Made by a program: the position numbers and the translations under genes. This document shows positions 43,013 through 50,212 of a DNA stretch of 64,000 bases, piece by piece. The number at the start of each line of letters is the position of its first letter. Position 1 is the first letter of the stretch. The notes below the pieces were generated by a model, which worked only from the letters and a program-made list of their open reading frames with translations, searched no databases and was not told where the DNA came from. This DNA is from CAVSEK01 sp963726975 (GTDB lineage: Bacteria; Actinomycetota; Actinomycetes; Mycobacteriales; SCTD01). The stretch spans positions 124,001-188,000 of the forward strand of contig CAVSEK010000001.1 in NCBI GenBank assembly GCA_963726975.1. Reading direction: 5' to 3'.

Positions 43013-43296
43013 GTGCAGGACATCAACCAGGTCTGGGAGCGCATCCGGCAGCACGCCGGAGAGCCCTCCTCACTGTGACAGGGCTGCCCTTCACGTACGA
43101 CGTACCCGGCAACTACCTGCGGGTCGACCGAACCATCCGCAACCTGTCCCGGACGAACTTCGCCAAGGCGCTCGACCGACGGCCCTGCGAGGGACCAGGC
43201 GGATTGGCCGGCGTGCAGGGTCCCTCGTACACCTACGCCATCCTCAACGACCCGCGACCTGGCCTCGACCTCACCCGGCAACCGGCAACGTCTTGA
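43013..43296 (+). CDS. Small conserved hypothetical protein (one frameshift)
   Basis: About 94 residues when joined. It starts VQDINQVWERIRQHAGE after a strong GGAGGA site, shifts frame near 43065, then reads VTGLPFTYDVPGNYLRVDRT and ends near GPSYTYAILNDPR. The pattern W-x-R-I-x-x-H-A-G-E ... F-x-Y ... R-T ... GPSY-x-Y-AIL is a widespread family of unknown function often found in accessory DNA. It lies 53 bases after the HHH-like gene, in the same direction as the nuclease. Confidence 0.65.
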
Positions 43297-43393
43297 ACTC
43301 GCGCGGCGCATCCACATCCAGGTACTCCAAGGCGCAAGCACTGTGTTCCTGGCGTAGTTCCGGTTGCTGCGGCGTCCTCCCCGGCCCGACGAC

Positions 43394-44160
43394 ATGACGA
43401 CGGGCCGCTTCCCGTTCGGGCGTTCCTCGGGGCGCTGCGAGCCCCGGCGGGTCGTGCCCGCGACGGCGTTCGTGCTGGGCGTGTACCCGTCGGCGCTGCA
43501 CATCCGGTGGGACCACCCGCAGTACCGGATCACGGCCCTGGCCGTCGACCAAGAGCGGTGGCCGTTCTGGGACGGGCAAGACCAGGGCACTCGGGTCGAG
43601 CGCTGGAAGGAGCAGGTGGGGTGGCGGCCCGAGTGGGGGCAGGCAGTCCCGCCGGGCGGGTGAACGGGTCCTCGGGGGTGGTCGTCCGCGGCCGGGTCCT
43701 TGACCCGCTGGGCCTGGACCTGAACAGCGTCTGGCTGACCGACGCGCTGCCCTTCTTCCACGTCCACCGCGGCCAGGGGACGCAGGGCGATGCGATGAGC
43801 CAGCGGTACGACGCCTTCGCCGCACAGGCTGGACTTCAGCCGCACGACCTGCCGGACCGGCCAACACCCGCACAGCTGGTCCACCGGGCCGTCACCGAGG
43901 AGGCCGGGCGGCTGCGCAATGAACTCAAGGAGTCCCAGGCGCCGCTGCTGATCACGCTCGGCAACGAAGCCCTGGCAGTTGCCGCAGCCCTCCTGAGCGC
44001 GGCACTGCCCCCCAAGCTGACCGCGGGCAACAACTACGGGAAGCGGTTGCCGGCGGAGCTCGACGGTCACGAGTTCGAGGTCCTGCCGCTCGTGCACCCT
44101 GGTCAGCGCGGGCAAGCCTGGCGAGCGACCCACGACCTATGGATGGCCCAGCAGGCCTGA
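43394..44160 (+). CDS. Uracil-DNA-glycosylase-superfamily-like protein (one frameshift)
   Basis: About 255 residues joined across a break at about 43655. The N-terminal half has ATAFVLGVYPSALHIRWDHP and DQERWPFWDGQDQG; the second half has VWLTDALPFFHVHRGQG, LLITLGNEALAVAA and VLPLVHPGQRGQAW. The order of a glycine-rich first strand motif, a TLGN strand and a terminal LPLVHP loop is that of the UDG superfamily, although the catalytic water-activating residue is not obvious. It may process damaged or modified bases. A degraded copy of its 3' part is at 52.2 kb. The two halves could instead be overlapping genes (GTGA at 43660), but I think this less likely. Confidence 0.62.
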
Positions 44161-44189
44161 TCAGACCTGCTGGTGTGCGCGTGAACGCG

Positions 44190-44348
44190 CTACCCGCCCA
44201 CTCGTCGTAGCCGCGGTGGCCTGCTCAGCAGCAGCGCCCCGAGGATCGTCATCCAAAGAGGGATCGTGCTGATCGCCAAGCGGAGAACGAGGAACGCCGT
44301 CGCTAGGGCAACCGCCACCAAGATCGAGAAGGCCCTCAAGGCGCTCAT
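44190..44348 (-). CDS. Tiny two-helix membrane protein
   Basis: A 52-residue protein starting MSALRAFSILVAVALATAFL with two hydrophobic segments (residues 6-26 and 29-42) and a basic tail PPRLRRVGG. The ATG overlaps the TGA of the gene upstream (ATGA), which argues for real, coupled translation. Too short for usual gene calls. Function unknown; small membrane proteins of this kind occur in accessory and toxin-antitoxin loci. Confidence 0.5.
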   Translation of the reverse strand: MSALRAFSILVAVALATAFLVLRLAISTIPLWMTILGALLLSRPPRLRRVGG

Positions 44349-44485
44349 CGGCTTGTCCTATGCCTGCGCATCAGAGCCGCCAGTCGCCGCGCCACCGCTG
44401 AGGGGATCGTCATGGCCAGAGCCTGACCCAGCGCCGCCCCCAGCGCACGAGGTCCTGGGCCAGGCGGGGACGCCCGCCCGGTCAT
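44345..44485 (-). CDS. Small hypothetical protein coupled to the two-helix membrane protein
   Basis: A 46-residue basic protein ending AVARRLAALMRRHRTSR, with an amphipathic helical C terminus. ATG 44485 is the likeliest start, though the frame is open further upstream. It is kept because its stop overlaps the next start in ATGA. Divergent from the zinc-ribbon gene at 44543. No family recognised. Confidence 0.4.
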   Translation of the reverse strand: MTGRASPPGPGPRALGAALGQALAMTIPSAVARRLAALMRRHRTSR

Positions 44486-44542
44486 CCCTGACCGTCCTGG
44501 CGGACGCCTCCTGGGCGCGAGCTGTAGTGGCAGGCTCGGAGC

Positions 44543-44830
44543 ATGGCTGGACGTCCGGAGCAGGTCCTCTGCAGCGCCTGCGGCAACGTCGTCACGGTCG
44601 ACAAGCCGGCCCCGCCCGACCACCTGCCAGCGCTGCCGACGGGCCGCCAGGCGCGTGTACCGAATTCGTCCCGGCCTGCCTGGACTGCGGCACGGCTCTG
44701 CCGCCGCCCAAAGGTCGGGGCGGAGCGGCGCTACTGCCTGGCGTGCAGCACACGGGGCCGTCCGCTGCCGCCGCGCGGGCCGTCGGGGACCCCTGAGCCA
44801 AGGGCGTCACAGGTGGAGGCAGACTGCTGA
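44543..44830 (+). CDS. Small four-knuckle zinc-ribbon protein (frameshifts)
   Basis: About 95 residues when joined. Four C-x-x-C knuckles can be read across frames: VLCSACGN, CQRCRRAARRVYR, PACLDCGTALPP and YCLACSTRGR, enough for two zinc ribbons. Breaks near 44635, 44675 and 44725. Such proteins often bind DNA or RNA or serve as small adaptors. It belongs to the accessory gene group around the EEP nuclease. Confidence 0.55.
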   Translation: MAGRPEQVLCSACGNVVTVDKPAPPDHLPALPTGRQARVPNSSRPAWTAARLCRRPKVGAERRYCLACSTRGRPLPPRGPSGTPEPRASQVEADC

Positions 44831-44863
44831 GCGGGGTCGAGCCCGAACTGACGGAGGCCTACC

Positions 44864-45260
44864 ATGCCCAAGCCCATCCACGCCCAGCAGTCCGCCGAGC
44901 TGACCGAACACCGGCGGTTGCTCACGGCCCGGATGGCCGACCTGTGCCGGATTCGCCGGCCCTTTCGCCGCGTGGATGCGGATCGACCTGGCGCGGGCAC
45001 GGCAGCGCGCGGGCGTCACGCTCTGCCCGCACGCCGTGCTGCGCGACAGGCCGAGCACGGCTTCAGCGAGGACGAGGTCCTGCTGACGGTCGCTGCGCCC
45101 CGAGCAGAGCTACCCCTGCGAGGTCGGCAGGCATCCGGTGGGCCGGCGCATGTACCAGCGCGGGCGCTGCGCGGTCGTGGTCGACGAGCAGAACCGCGTG
45201 GTCGTCACCGTCCTGCCACGGGTCCACCAGCCCTGGAAGCACGTCCGGCAACTGCCGTGA
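44864..45260 (+). CDS. Hypothetical protein (frameshifted)
   Basis: About 130 residues when joined. It starts MPKPIHAQQSAELTEHRRLL, then in other frames reads GVTLCPHAVLRDR and FSEDEVLLTVAA, and ends RRMYQRGRCAVVVDEQNRVV then VLPRVHQPWKHVRQLP. No domain recognised. At least two breaks (near 44975 and 45095). A UUCG hairpin follows the stop by 39 bases. Confidence 0.45.
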
Positions 45261-45299
45261 AGGACAGCCTCAAGTGCCGGGAACCGTCCCCCTCCGCCT

Positions 45300-45321
45300 C
45301 CGCCCTGGTTCGCCAGGGCGG
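45300..45321 (+). terminator. Perfect nine-base hairpin with TTCG loop
   Basis: CCGCCCTGG (45300-45308), loop TTCG, CCAGGGCGG (45313-45321). The C-UUCG-G-like tetraloop is very stable in RNA. It probably terminates the preceding transcript or forms the leader of the gene at 45446. No T-run follows. Confidence 0.6.
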
Positions 45322-45445
45322 GGGTACGGAGCCTTCTTCTGCGTTGAAGGTTGGCCGCCTACTCGGCTCCTGTCCCGCGAGGGTGTCGGACCGGGGCGGT
45401 ACAACGACAACCCGCGGAGGAAGTCTCCGAGGACGGAGGTGCAAG

Positions 45446-45988
45446 GTGGACGACCTGACACGCGCGTTGTTCCGCTTCTTCGGCCCGGCCTCCGGGATCT
45501 GCCTGCCGCCGATCCCCGAGGTCTGCCGCGACCGGCTGATGCTTCTGCCGCCTGCCACCTTCACCACCCAGGAGGTAGAGCCCAAGCAGCTGTACCTGTT
45601 CTCCCAGGCCGCACAGGAACTGGTGGCCGGTGTCCCCGTCGAGCGGCCCGAGGTGACGGTGTCGCTGTTCGGGCACGGCATGAACAGCTACGCCTGGACG
45701 CTGCGGCTGCACCAACCCGGGCTGCGGGTCCTCATGCAGGTGCTGTACGGCGGCGCGCTCATGGACGCCGAGGTCCAGGCGCGGGAGGTCACCGCGATGT
45801 TCCAGGACGTCCACCTGCTGCTGACGGACGCCGTGGCGGTGCCTGGCGAGCCTGACCTGGTTGTCCTGCGGAGCCCGTTCCGCCACTTCCACGCGCGGGG
45901 ACCTGCACCACAGCCCGGCACCAGCGCCAAGGACTGGCTTGCCCGGCACAGCACCCGACGCTCAGGTCCCGCTACGGCAGGTCCCTGA
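45446..45988 (+). CDS. Hypothetical protein
   Basis: A 180-residue soluble protein in one unbroken frame. GGAGG six bases before GTG 45446 supports the start. It begins VDDLTRALFRFFGPASGICL and has a mixed alpha/beta look with VTVSLFGHGMNSYAWTLRLH and GLRVLMQVLYGGALMD. No recognised domain or signal peptide. It converges with the UDG-like gene at 45972, overlapping it by 17 bases. Confidence 0.6.
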   Translation: MDDLTRALFRFFGPASGICLPPIPEVCRDRLMLLPPATFTTQEVEPKQLYLFSQAAQELVAGVPVERPEVTVSLFGHGMNSYAWTLRLHQPGLRVLMQVLYGGALMDAEVQAREVTAMFQDVHLLLTDAVAVPGEPDLVVLRSPFRHFHARGPAPQPGTSAKDWLARHSTRRSGPATAGP

Positions 45989-46724
45989 GCACCTCTCGGA
46001 GCTTGACCGCGTCCTCGAGCTTGGGCGGGCCGGCGTAGCCGCGCTGCGCGATGACGATCAGCCGCTGCCCGGACGGCAGGTCGTACATCGTCTCTTCGCG
46101 GGACTCGACGTCCCAGGCGACGTCCAGCGTGCGGCTTGGCAGATCCAGGTCCGCCGCGGCGTCGAACCAGGGCTTGCCGAAGGCGTAGATGAAGGGCACG
46201 TCGATCTCCCTCAGTGGCTGCCAGACGAAGCGCTCCAGCACGTCGCTAGGAGCCGCCATGCGGCCCGTGACGGCCGTGCTGTGCCACGGGTACAGCTCCA
46301 GCGTCAGGACGCGCTCTGCGGGCAGCTCAGGGGCCTCCAACATCGTCCTGGCGAACCGCAGCCGGGCCGGGTGGTAGATGTCTCTGCCACCTCGACCCCG
46401 CCACTGCTCGGAGCTGTAGGGCAGCGCCCTGGCCCACTCGCTGTAGGAGCTGGCCTTGATCTGCTTCACGAACGTGCCCTCGGCGCCCTGGAAGTCCAGA
46501 TCGGCCCCGCCCGGGTTCAGCCCGAGGAACACCACCGCTGGCTCGTGGACCGCGCCGGACAGGTCCCCCAGGTAGGGCTCAGGGATGGCCTCCAGCACGA
46601 CCTGCCCGCGACCGCGCCCACGGTAGGAGCCGAACCACTCCTGCAACTGATCGGGGACCTGCCCGGGCTGCCAGGCCTTGAGCACGCTGTCCCAGTAGGC
46701 CGCGATCTCCCCACGGGCCCTCAC
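45972..46724 (-). CDS. UDG-superfamily-like protein (LGLNPG type)
   Basis: A 250-residue protein. The motif AVVFLGLNPGGADLDFQG near residue 57 matches the first active-site strand of uracil-DNA-glycosylase-fold proteins. LTLELYPWHSTAV and VPFIYAFGKPWFDAA follow at the positions where the family has its second strand and substrate loop. No iron-sulfur cysteines are seen. The GTG start overlaps the stop of the upstream zinc-ribbon gene, so they are coupled. A role in nucleic-acid repair or defence is inference. Confidence 0.6.
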   Translation of the reverse strand: MRARGEIAAYWDSVLKAWQPGQVPDQLQEWFGSYRGRGRGQVVLEAIPEPYLGDLSGAVHEPAVVFLGLNPGGADLDFQGAEGTFVKQIKASSYSEWARALPYSSEQWRGRGGRDIYHPARLRFARTMLEAPELPAERVLTLELYPWHSTAVTGRMAAPSDVLERFVWQPLREIDVPFIYAFGKPWFDAAADLDLPSRTLDVAWDVESREETMYDLPSGQRLIVIAQRGYAGPPKLEDAVKLREVLRDLP

Positions 46725-47194
46725 GCCGGTCGGCCGTGCTCGTCGCACATGCCGTTGACCGGCAACTCCTGACGGCATGTCGGACAGACGTTCGCGGAAC
46801 CACGAGCAGAGCCACTCCGTGCAGGGCCAGCCTCCGACCTTCGCAGAGACTCCAGCGCCGCAACCCAGTGACGCTGCTGCGGAGGATCCTGCGCTGCCGC
46901 GACCGGCATTGTCAGCCGCCAGGTCCGGCCGTTCTTCTCGGCCACCGCGCATTGCGTCAGCGCCTGGTAGTGCCGTCCGCGGTCAGGGTCGACCGCTACG
47001 TAGAAGCGGTGTCGCTCGGCGTACCAGGCCGCCTCGCAGTCGAGCCCCGCGGCCACGGGCAGGAACTCCCCACTGCCCTCGCCCACCTTCACGACGACCG
47101 CCCGGTCCTCCGACAACTGGTGGACAAGGGCGACGAGGCCGGCGTTGCAGCCGAAGTCCTGCAGAGCTCGCACCGCCTGCTCCCGAGTGCTCAC
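46721..47194 (-). CDS. Hypothetical protein with C-terminal zinc ribbon
   Basis: A 157-residue protein starting MSTREQAVRALQDFGCNAGL. The N-terminal 110 residues are of unknown fold (DRAVVVKVGEGSGEFLPV, YAERHRFYVAVDPDRGRHY). The C terminus VCPTCRQELPVNGMCDEHG supplies C-x-x-C...C-x-x-H, a likely zinc-binding knuckle. Its stop overlaps the start of the UDG-like gene (GTGA), suggesting that the two products act together. Confidence 0.6.
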   Translation of the reverse strand: MSTREQAVRALQDFGCNAGLVALVHQLSEDRAVVVKVGEGSGEFLPVAAGLDCEAAWYAERHRFYVAVDPDRGRHYQALTQCAVAEKNGRTWRLTMPVAAAQDPPQQRHWVAALESLRRSEAGPARSGSARGSANVCPTCRQELPVNGMCDEHGRPA

Positions 47195-47509
47195 GACGCA
47201 GTCTCACACCTTCAAGCGCAAAGGAGGGGGTCGCAACACGGTGCGTCGGACGCAGACCTGGACCCCCCCGACCTGTTCTGCCGGTGAACGGGGACCCGCA
47301 TCAACGGCGAGGACCCGGGCCGCGGCTATCGCCACCGCCAAGGCACCCTTCCCCGGATGTCAAGGGTCCACGGAGACTGGGTCCGCTGTTCACGACGGGT
47401 GCCTCTGCACGAGTGCTGCTGACCTCTTCTGACCAGGCTGGCGCGAACTGCCCCGCGGTGGCCTCAGACCCGAGGACGCTCGCAGCCTGCCCACCGGAGG
47501 GTCTTCGCC
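47195..47509. other. Divergent intergenic region; no gene seen
   Basis: The 315 bases between the zinc-ribbon gene (minus) and the membrane-anchored gene (plus) should carry both promoters. No convincing ORF, RNA or repeat was found. CGGAGG about ten bases before the next ATG is its likely ribosome site. Confidence 0.45.
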
Positions 47510-48007
47510 ATGCCGACGCCGACAGCCCAGTCCGCCAAGTCGCCCGCCTGGTTGCTGGCCGTGCCCATCCTGACCATCCTGACCATCGGCCTGAACACCG
47601 TCGGAGCGCGTACCGCGGCGACCGTGGAGACCGTCGAGATCAAGACTGTCGCGGCACCGGCGCCGGCCCCGACTGCCACGAAGACGGTGGAAGTTCCCGT
47701 CCCCGGTCCGACCGTGACCGTGCCGGGGCCGGCGGTGACGACCAAGGTCGCGCCCGAGGGCTGTCTCAAGGCGATCGAGGATGCACGACAGGTCGCTCAG
47801 GTGTCCGCGGACTTCGCCGGCGTCATGGTCCAGTACCCGCCGATGGTCGCAGCGGCCTACCAAGCAGGAGTGCTCGGGAGCGAACGTCAGGCACAGGACG
47901 TCATCGACGACATGCACGCGCGCAACAAGGACTTGGACAAGTTGAACAACCGCTTGTCACCGCTGGTGGACGCCTTCAACAAGCACGCCGCAGACTGCAA
48001 GGGCTGA
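47510..48007 (+). CDS. Hypothetical membrane-anchored protein with Pro/Val/Thr linker
   Basis: A 165-residue protein. One N-terminal hydrophobic helix (WLLAVPILTILTIGLNTVGA, about 13-32) is followed by a Pro/Ala/Val/Thr-rich spacer of 45 residues (TKTVEVPVPGPTVTVPG) and a helical extracellular domain with two cysteines (EGCLKAIEDA... and HAADCKG at the end) that could form a disulfide. No family recognised. A strong terminator follows. Confidence 0.6.
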   Translation: MPTPTAQSAKSPAWLLAVPILTILTIGLNTVGARTAATVETVEIKTVAAPAPAPTATKTVEVPVPGPTVTVPGPAVTTKVAPEGCLKAIEDARQVAQVSADFAGVMVQYPPMVAAAYQAGVLGSERQAQDVIDDMHARNKDLDKLNNRLSPLVDAFNKHAADCKG

Positions 48008-48018
48008 CCGGCCCTGCA

Positions 48019-48047
48019 GCCCCTCCTCCGGCAACCGGAGGAGGGGC
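48019..48047 (+). terminator. Intrinsic terminator, 13-base stem
   Basis: GCCCCTCCTCCGG, loop CAA, CCGGAGGAGGGGC: a perfect inverted repeat 11 bases after the stop of the membrane-anchored gene, followed by a moderately T-rich stretch. Confidence 0.85.
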
Positions 48048-48160
48048 GCAAGGTCCTTGTCGTCCTTCAAGAGGACCGTTTGCCCTCAACCAGGCTCAGG
48101 CACCGGAGTCGTCCAGCACCGCGTACAGCTCGGCCAGCCACGGGTCCAGCGCCGGAAGCA

Positions 48161-48513
48161 CTGCCCGGCTGCCCTGCCCGCCCGACTCCGTAGGAGGCGG
48201 GCAGGCGGGCAGCTCGTCGCCGCGCTCAGCATGACCTGCCCGGCTGCCTTGCCCGCCCGACTCCGTAGGAGGCGGGCAGGCAGGCAGCTCGTCGCCGCGC
48301 TCAGCATGACCTGCCCGGCTGCCCTGCCCGCCCGACTCCGTAGGAGGCGGGCGGGCAGGCAGCCGTCGCCGCGCTCAGCATGACCTGCCCGGCTGCCCTG
48401 CCCGCCCGACTCCGTAGGAGGCGGGCAGGCAGGCAGCTCGTCGCCGCGCTCAGCATGACCTGCCCGGCTGCGCCCTGCCCGCCCGACTCCATAGGAGACG
48501 GGCAGGCGGGCAG
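48161..48513. repeat. 75-bp tandem repeat with internal palindrome, about five copies
   Basis: The conserved core GACTCCGTAGGAG recurs at 48184, 48259, 48334, 48408 and 48485 (periods 75, 75, 74, 77). Each core is framed by CTGCCCGCC and GGCGGGCAG, giving a hairpin, and is joined by a conserved linker CGTCGCCGCGCTCAGCATGA. The array overlaps the 3' end of the minus-strand AAA ATPase gene; because 75 is a multiple of three it reads as 25-residue repeats. Confidence 0.9.
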
Positions 48514-49647
48514 GCCCTCCGTCTCCTGCCCGAGGCTGCTGCCGGGCGAGTCGCCCTGGTCCCCGGCCGATGCACCTGCCACCGCCGCCGGCCCCGACTT
48601 CCGGAGGCTGGCGATCTCGGCCGCTCGGCTCTTGGACACCAGGTGCCCCTGTCCCTCCAGGAACTCCTTGATCTTGTCGCGGCCGGCCTCCAGCGGCAGG
48701 CCGTGCTCGTCCAGGACCCGGATCAGGTCCAGGTCCGACAGGCCCTCGGGAGTCGTCACCGTCGCCCTGACCGGCGCCTCGCTGACGACGTGCCGCAGGG
48801 GCCCTGCGACCCGCTCGATCTCCAGGTTGTCCTCGCCGTGGTTGGTCCGGCTGTGGGTGCGGCTCAGCTTGAAGTGGCCCTGGTTCTTCGTCCTCTCCAG
48901 CAACCAGACCGCGTCCACGTCGTCGACCTTGGCGCTGGCACCACGCTGCCCGGCCTCCTCGTTCTTGCCGGTGTGGTCCAGGCGCAGCACGGTCACACCG
49001 GCCCTCTTGAGGGGCATGATCGTGTTCCGGTAGACCGACCGGAAGGTGTCGTTGCTGTTCTCCTCGCCGCGGAAGAAGCGGCTGATGGTGTCCAGGATGA
49101 CCAGCGTCGCACCGCAGCTCTGCGCGTACTTGAGCAGCGCGTCGCCGCCGGCCTCGGTGTCCAGGTAGGGCAGGTCGGGGAAGGACAGGTAGTGCAGGTT
49201 CACCAGGTCGGCGGGCTCGTAGCCCATGTCGTGCAGCCTCTCGCGGATGTCGTCGTGCGAGTTCTCCATGTCGACGACGGAGAGGACGCTGACCGGCTCA
49301 CGTGCCACGTTGCCCAGCACGGGCCGACCAGCGGCCAGGCCGGCTGCGATCTCGAGCACGAGCAGGCTCTTGCCGGTCTTCGCGGGGCTGTAGAGGGCGA
49401 TGACCCGCCCCTCCTCGAGCAGAGGCTCACAGAGCCACTTGGGCTCGGTGCGCGGAGCGGTCCAGAGCGCGTGCCAGTCCAGCACGGCACAGACGGTCGC
49501 GTCGTGATGCCTCCCGGCGTCGTTCGCCGTCTGTGCCTCGTCCTCCTGCGCCTGTGCACCCTGGGCAGCAGGGGCGCTCCACTCGGCAGCGACCCCCGGC
49601 GCAGCGGCATCTGCCCGAAGCACACGAAGGTCCAGTCGAGCGAGCAC
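48301..49647 (-). CDS. RepA/DnaB-like AAA ATPase
   Basis: About 448 residues. The core is a RecA-fold ATPase: Walker A ALYSPAKTGKSLLVLEIAAG near residue 85, Walker B TLVILDTISRFFRG, then VTVLRLDHTGKNEEAGQRGA. This is the AAA_25/RepA type found in plasmid and integrative-element replication modules. The last 70 residues come from the 75-bp repeat array. A natural-looking end (LPALDPWLAELYAVLDDSGA, stop at 48096) lies beyond the array in another frame, so the true C terminus may include the whole array. A small basic protein gene lies upstream, as in actinobacterial elements. Confidence 0.75.
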   Translation of the reverse strand: MLARLDLRVLRADAAAPGVAAEWSAPAAQGAQAQEDEAQTANDAGRHHDATVCAVLDWHALWTAPRTEPKWLCEPLLEEGRVIALYSPAKTGKSLLVLEIAAGLAAGRPVLGNVAREPVSVLSVVDMENSHDDIRERLHDMGYEPADLVNLHYLSFPDLPYLDTEAGGDALLKYAQSCGATLVILDTISRFFRGEENSNDTFRSVYRNTIMPLKRAGVTVLRLDHTGKNEEAGQRGASAKVDDVDAVWLLERTKNQGHFKLSRTHSRTNHGEDNLEIERVAGPLRHVVSEAPVRATVTTPEGLSDLDLIRVLDEHGLPLEAGRDKIKEFLEGQGHLVSKSRAAEIASLRKSGPAAVAGASAGDQGDSPGSSLGQETEGLPACPSPMESGGQGAAGQVMLSAATSCLPARLLRSRAGRAAGQVMLSAATAACPPASYGVGRAGQPGRSC

Positions 49648-50017
49648 GGCTGGCAGGAGACTGGGCCGGTGCCGTTGTGCATGGCTGCCTTCACGGCCTC
49701 GAGCAGGTCCTCCACGTCGCCCGCGTAGTCGTCACAGGCCAGCAGGTCCACCGTGTCGACGGCAACCTCCGCGCCAGTGCTGTCAGAACGAACCACCAGC
49801 ACCGGACGACCGCGACCTCGCGCACCTCACCAGCACCGCCCCCGAGCATCGGGTGCCACTGGCTCTCGCCACGATGAGGCAGAATCCAGCCGACGAGGTC
49901 CCGGTACTTCAGGCTGTCGACCGGCAGCTGCTCGTTGATGAGCCTGATGAGGCGCTCGTTGGCCTCGTTGGGTGCTGCTCGCTTGAGGTCCGACAGGGGC
50001 ACGAGCCGACTCGTCAC
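49648..50017 (-). CDS. Hypothetical element-associated protein (frameshifted; end uncertain)
   Basis: It starts VTSRLVPLSDLKRAAPNEAN at GTG 50017, overlapping the stop of the small gene upstream (GTGA). It continues INEQLPVDSLKYRDLVGWIL and, after a break near 49805, LVVRSDSTGAEVAVDTVDLL, with VSCQPCSLDW near the end. It may be a separate protein or, if another indel exists near 49640, the N-terminal part of the AAA ATPase. Its coordinates at the downstream end are approximate. Confidence 0.45.
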
Positions 50018-50208
50018 CGTGCACCACCGACGGGCTGCAGCAGCCGGGCCAGCCGATCGCGCTGCTCGGCGGCGAGGTCAGGCGCCTCAGCAACGATCTC
50101 GCTGATGTACCGCTCGAGCTTGGCCTGGGCCAGAGCGACCTTGGCCTGCCGGATGCGGTCCGGGTCAGGCTTGCTCTGGGACTTGCTCTTCTTGACCTCG
50201 TTGGCCAA
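50014..50208 (-). CDS. Small element-type protein
   Basis: A 64-residue charged helical protein starting MANEVKKSKSQSKPDPDRIR with ALAQAKLERYISEIVAEAPD and EQRDRLARLLQ. Close relatives are common beside replication/AAA genes of actinobacterial plasmids, phages and integrative elements; their role is unknown. The truncated Gly-rich gene begins within about five bases of its start codon, on the other strand, a likely junction. Confidence 0.65.
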   Translation of the reverse strand: MANEVKKSKSQSKPDPDRIRQAKVALAQAKLERYISEIVAEAPDLAAEQRDRLARLLQPVGGAR

Positions 50209-50212
50209 CGAC

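Noticed and set aside
48161..48513. CRISPR array
   Set aside because: The whole 75-base unit is repeated, including the would-be spacer, and no cas gene is near.
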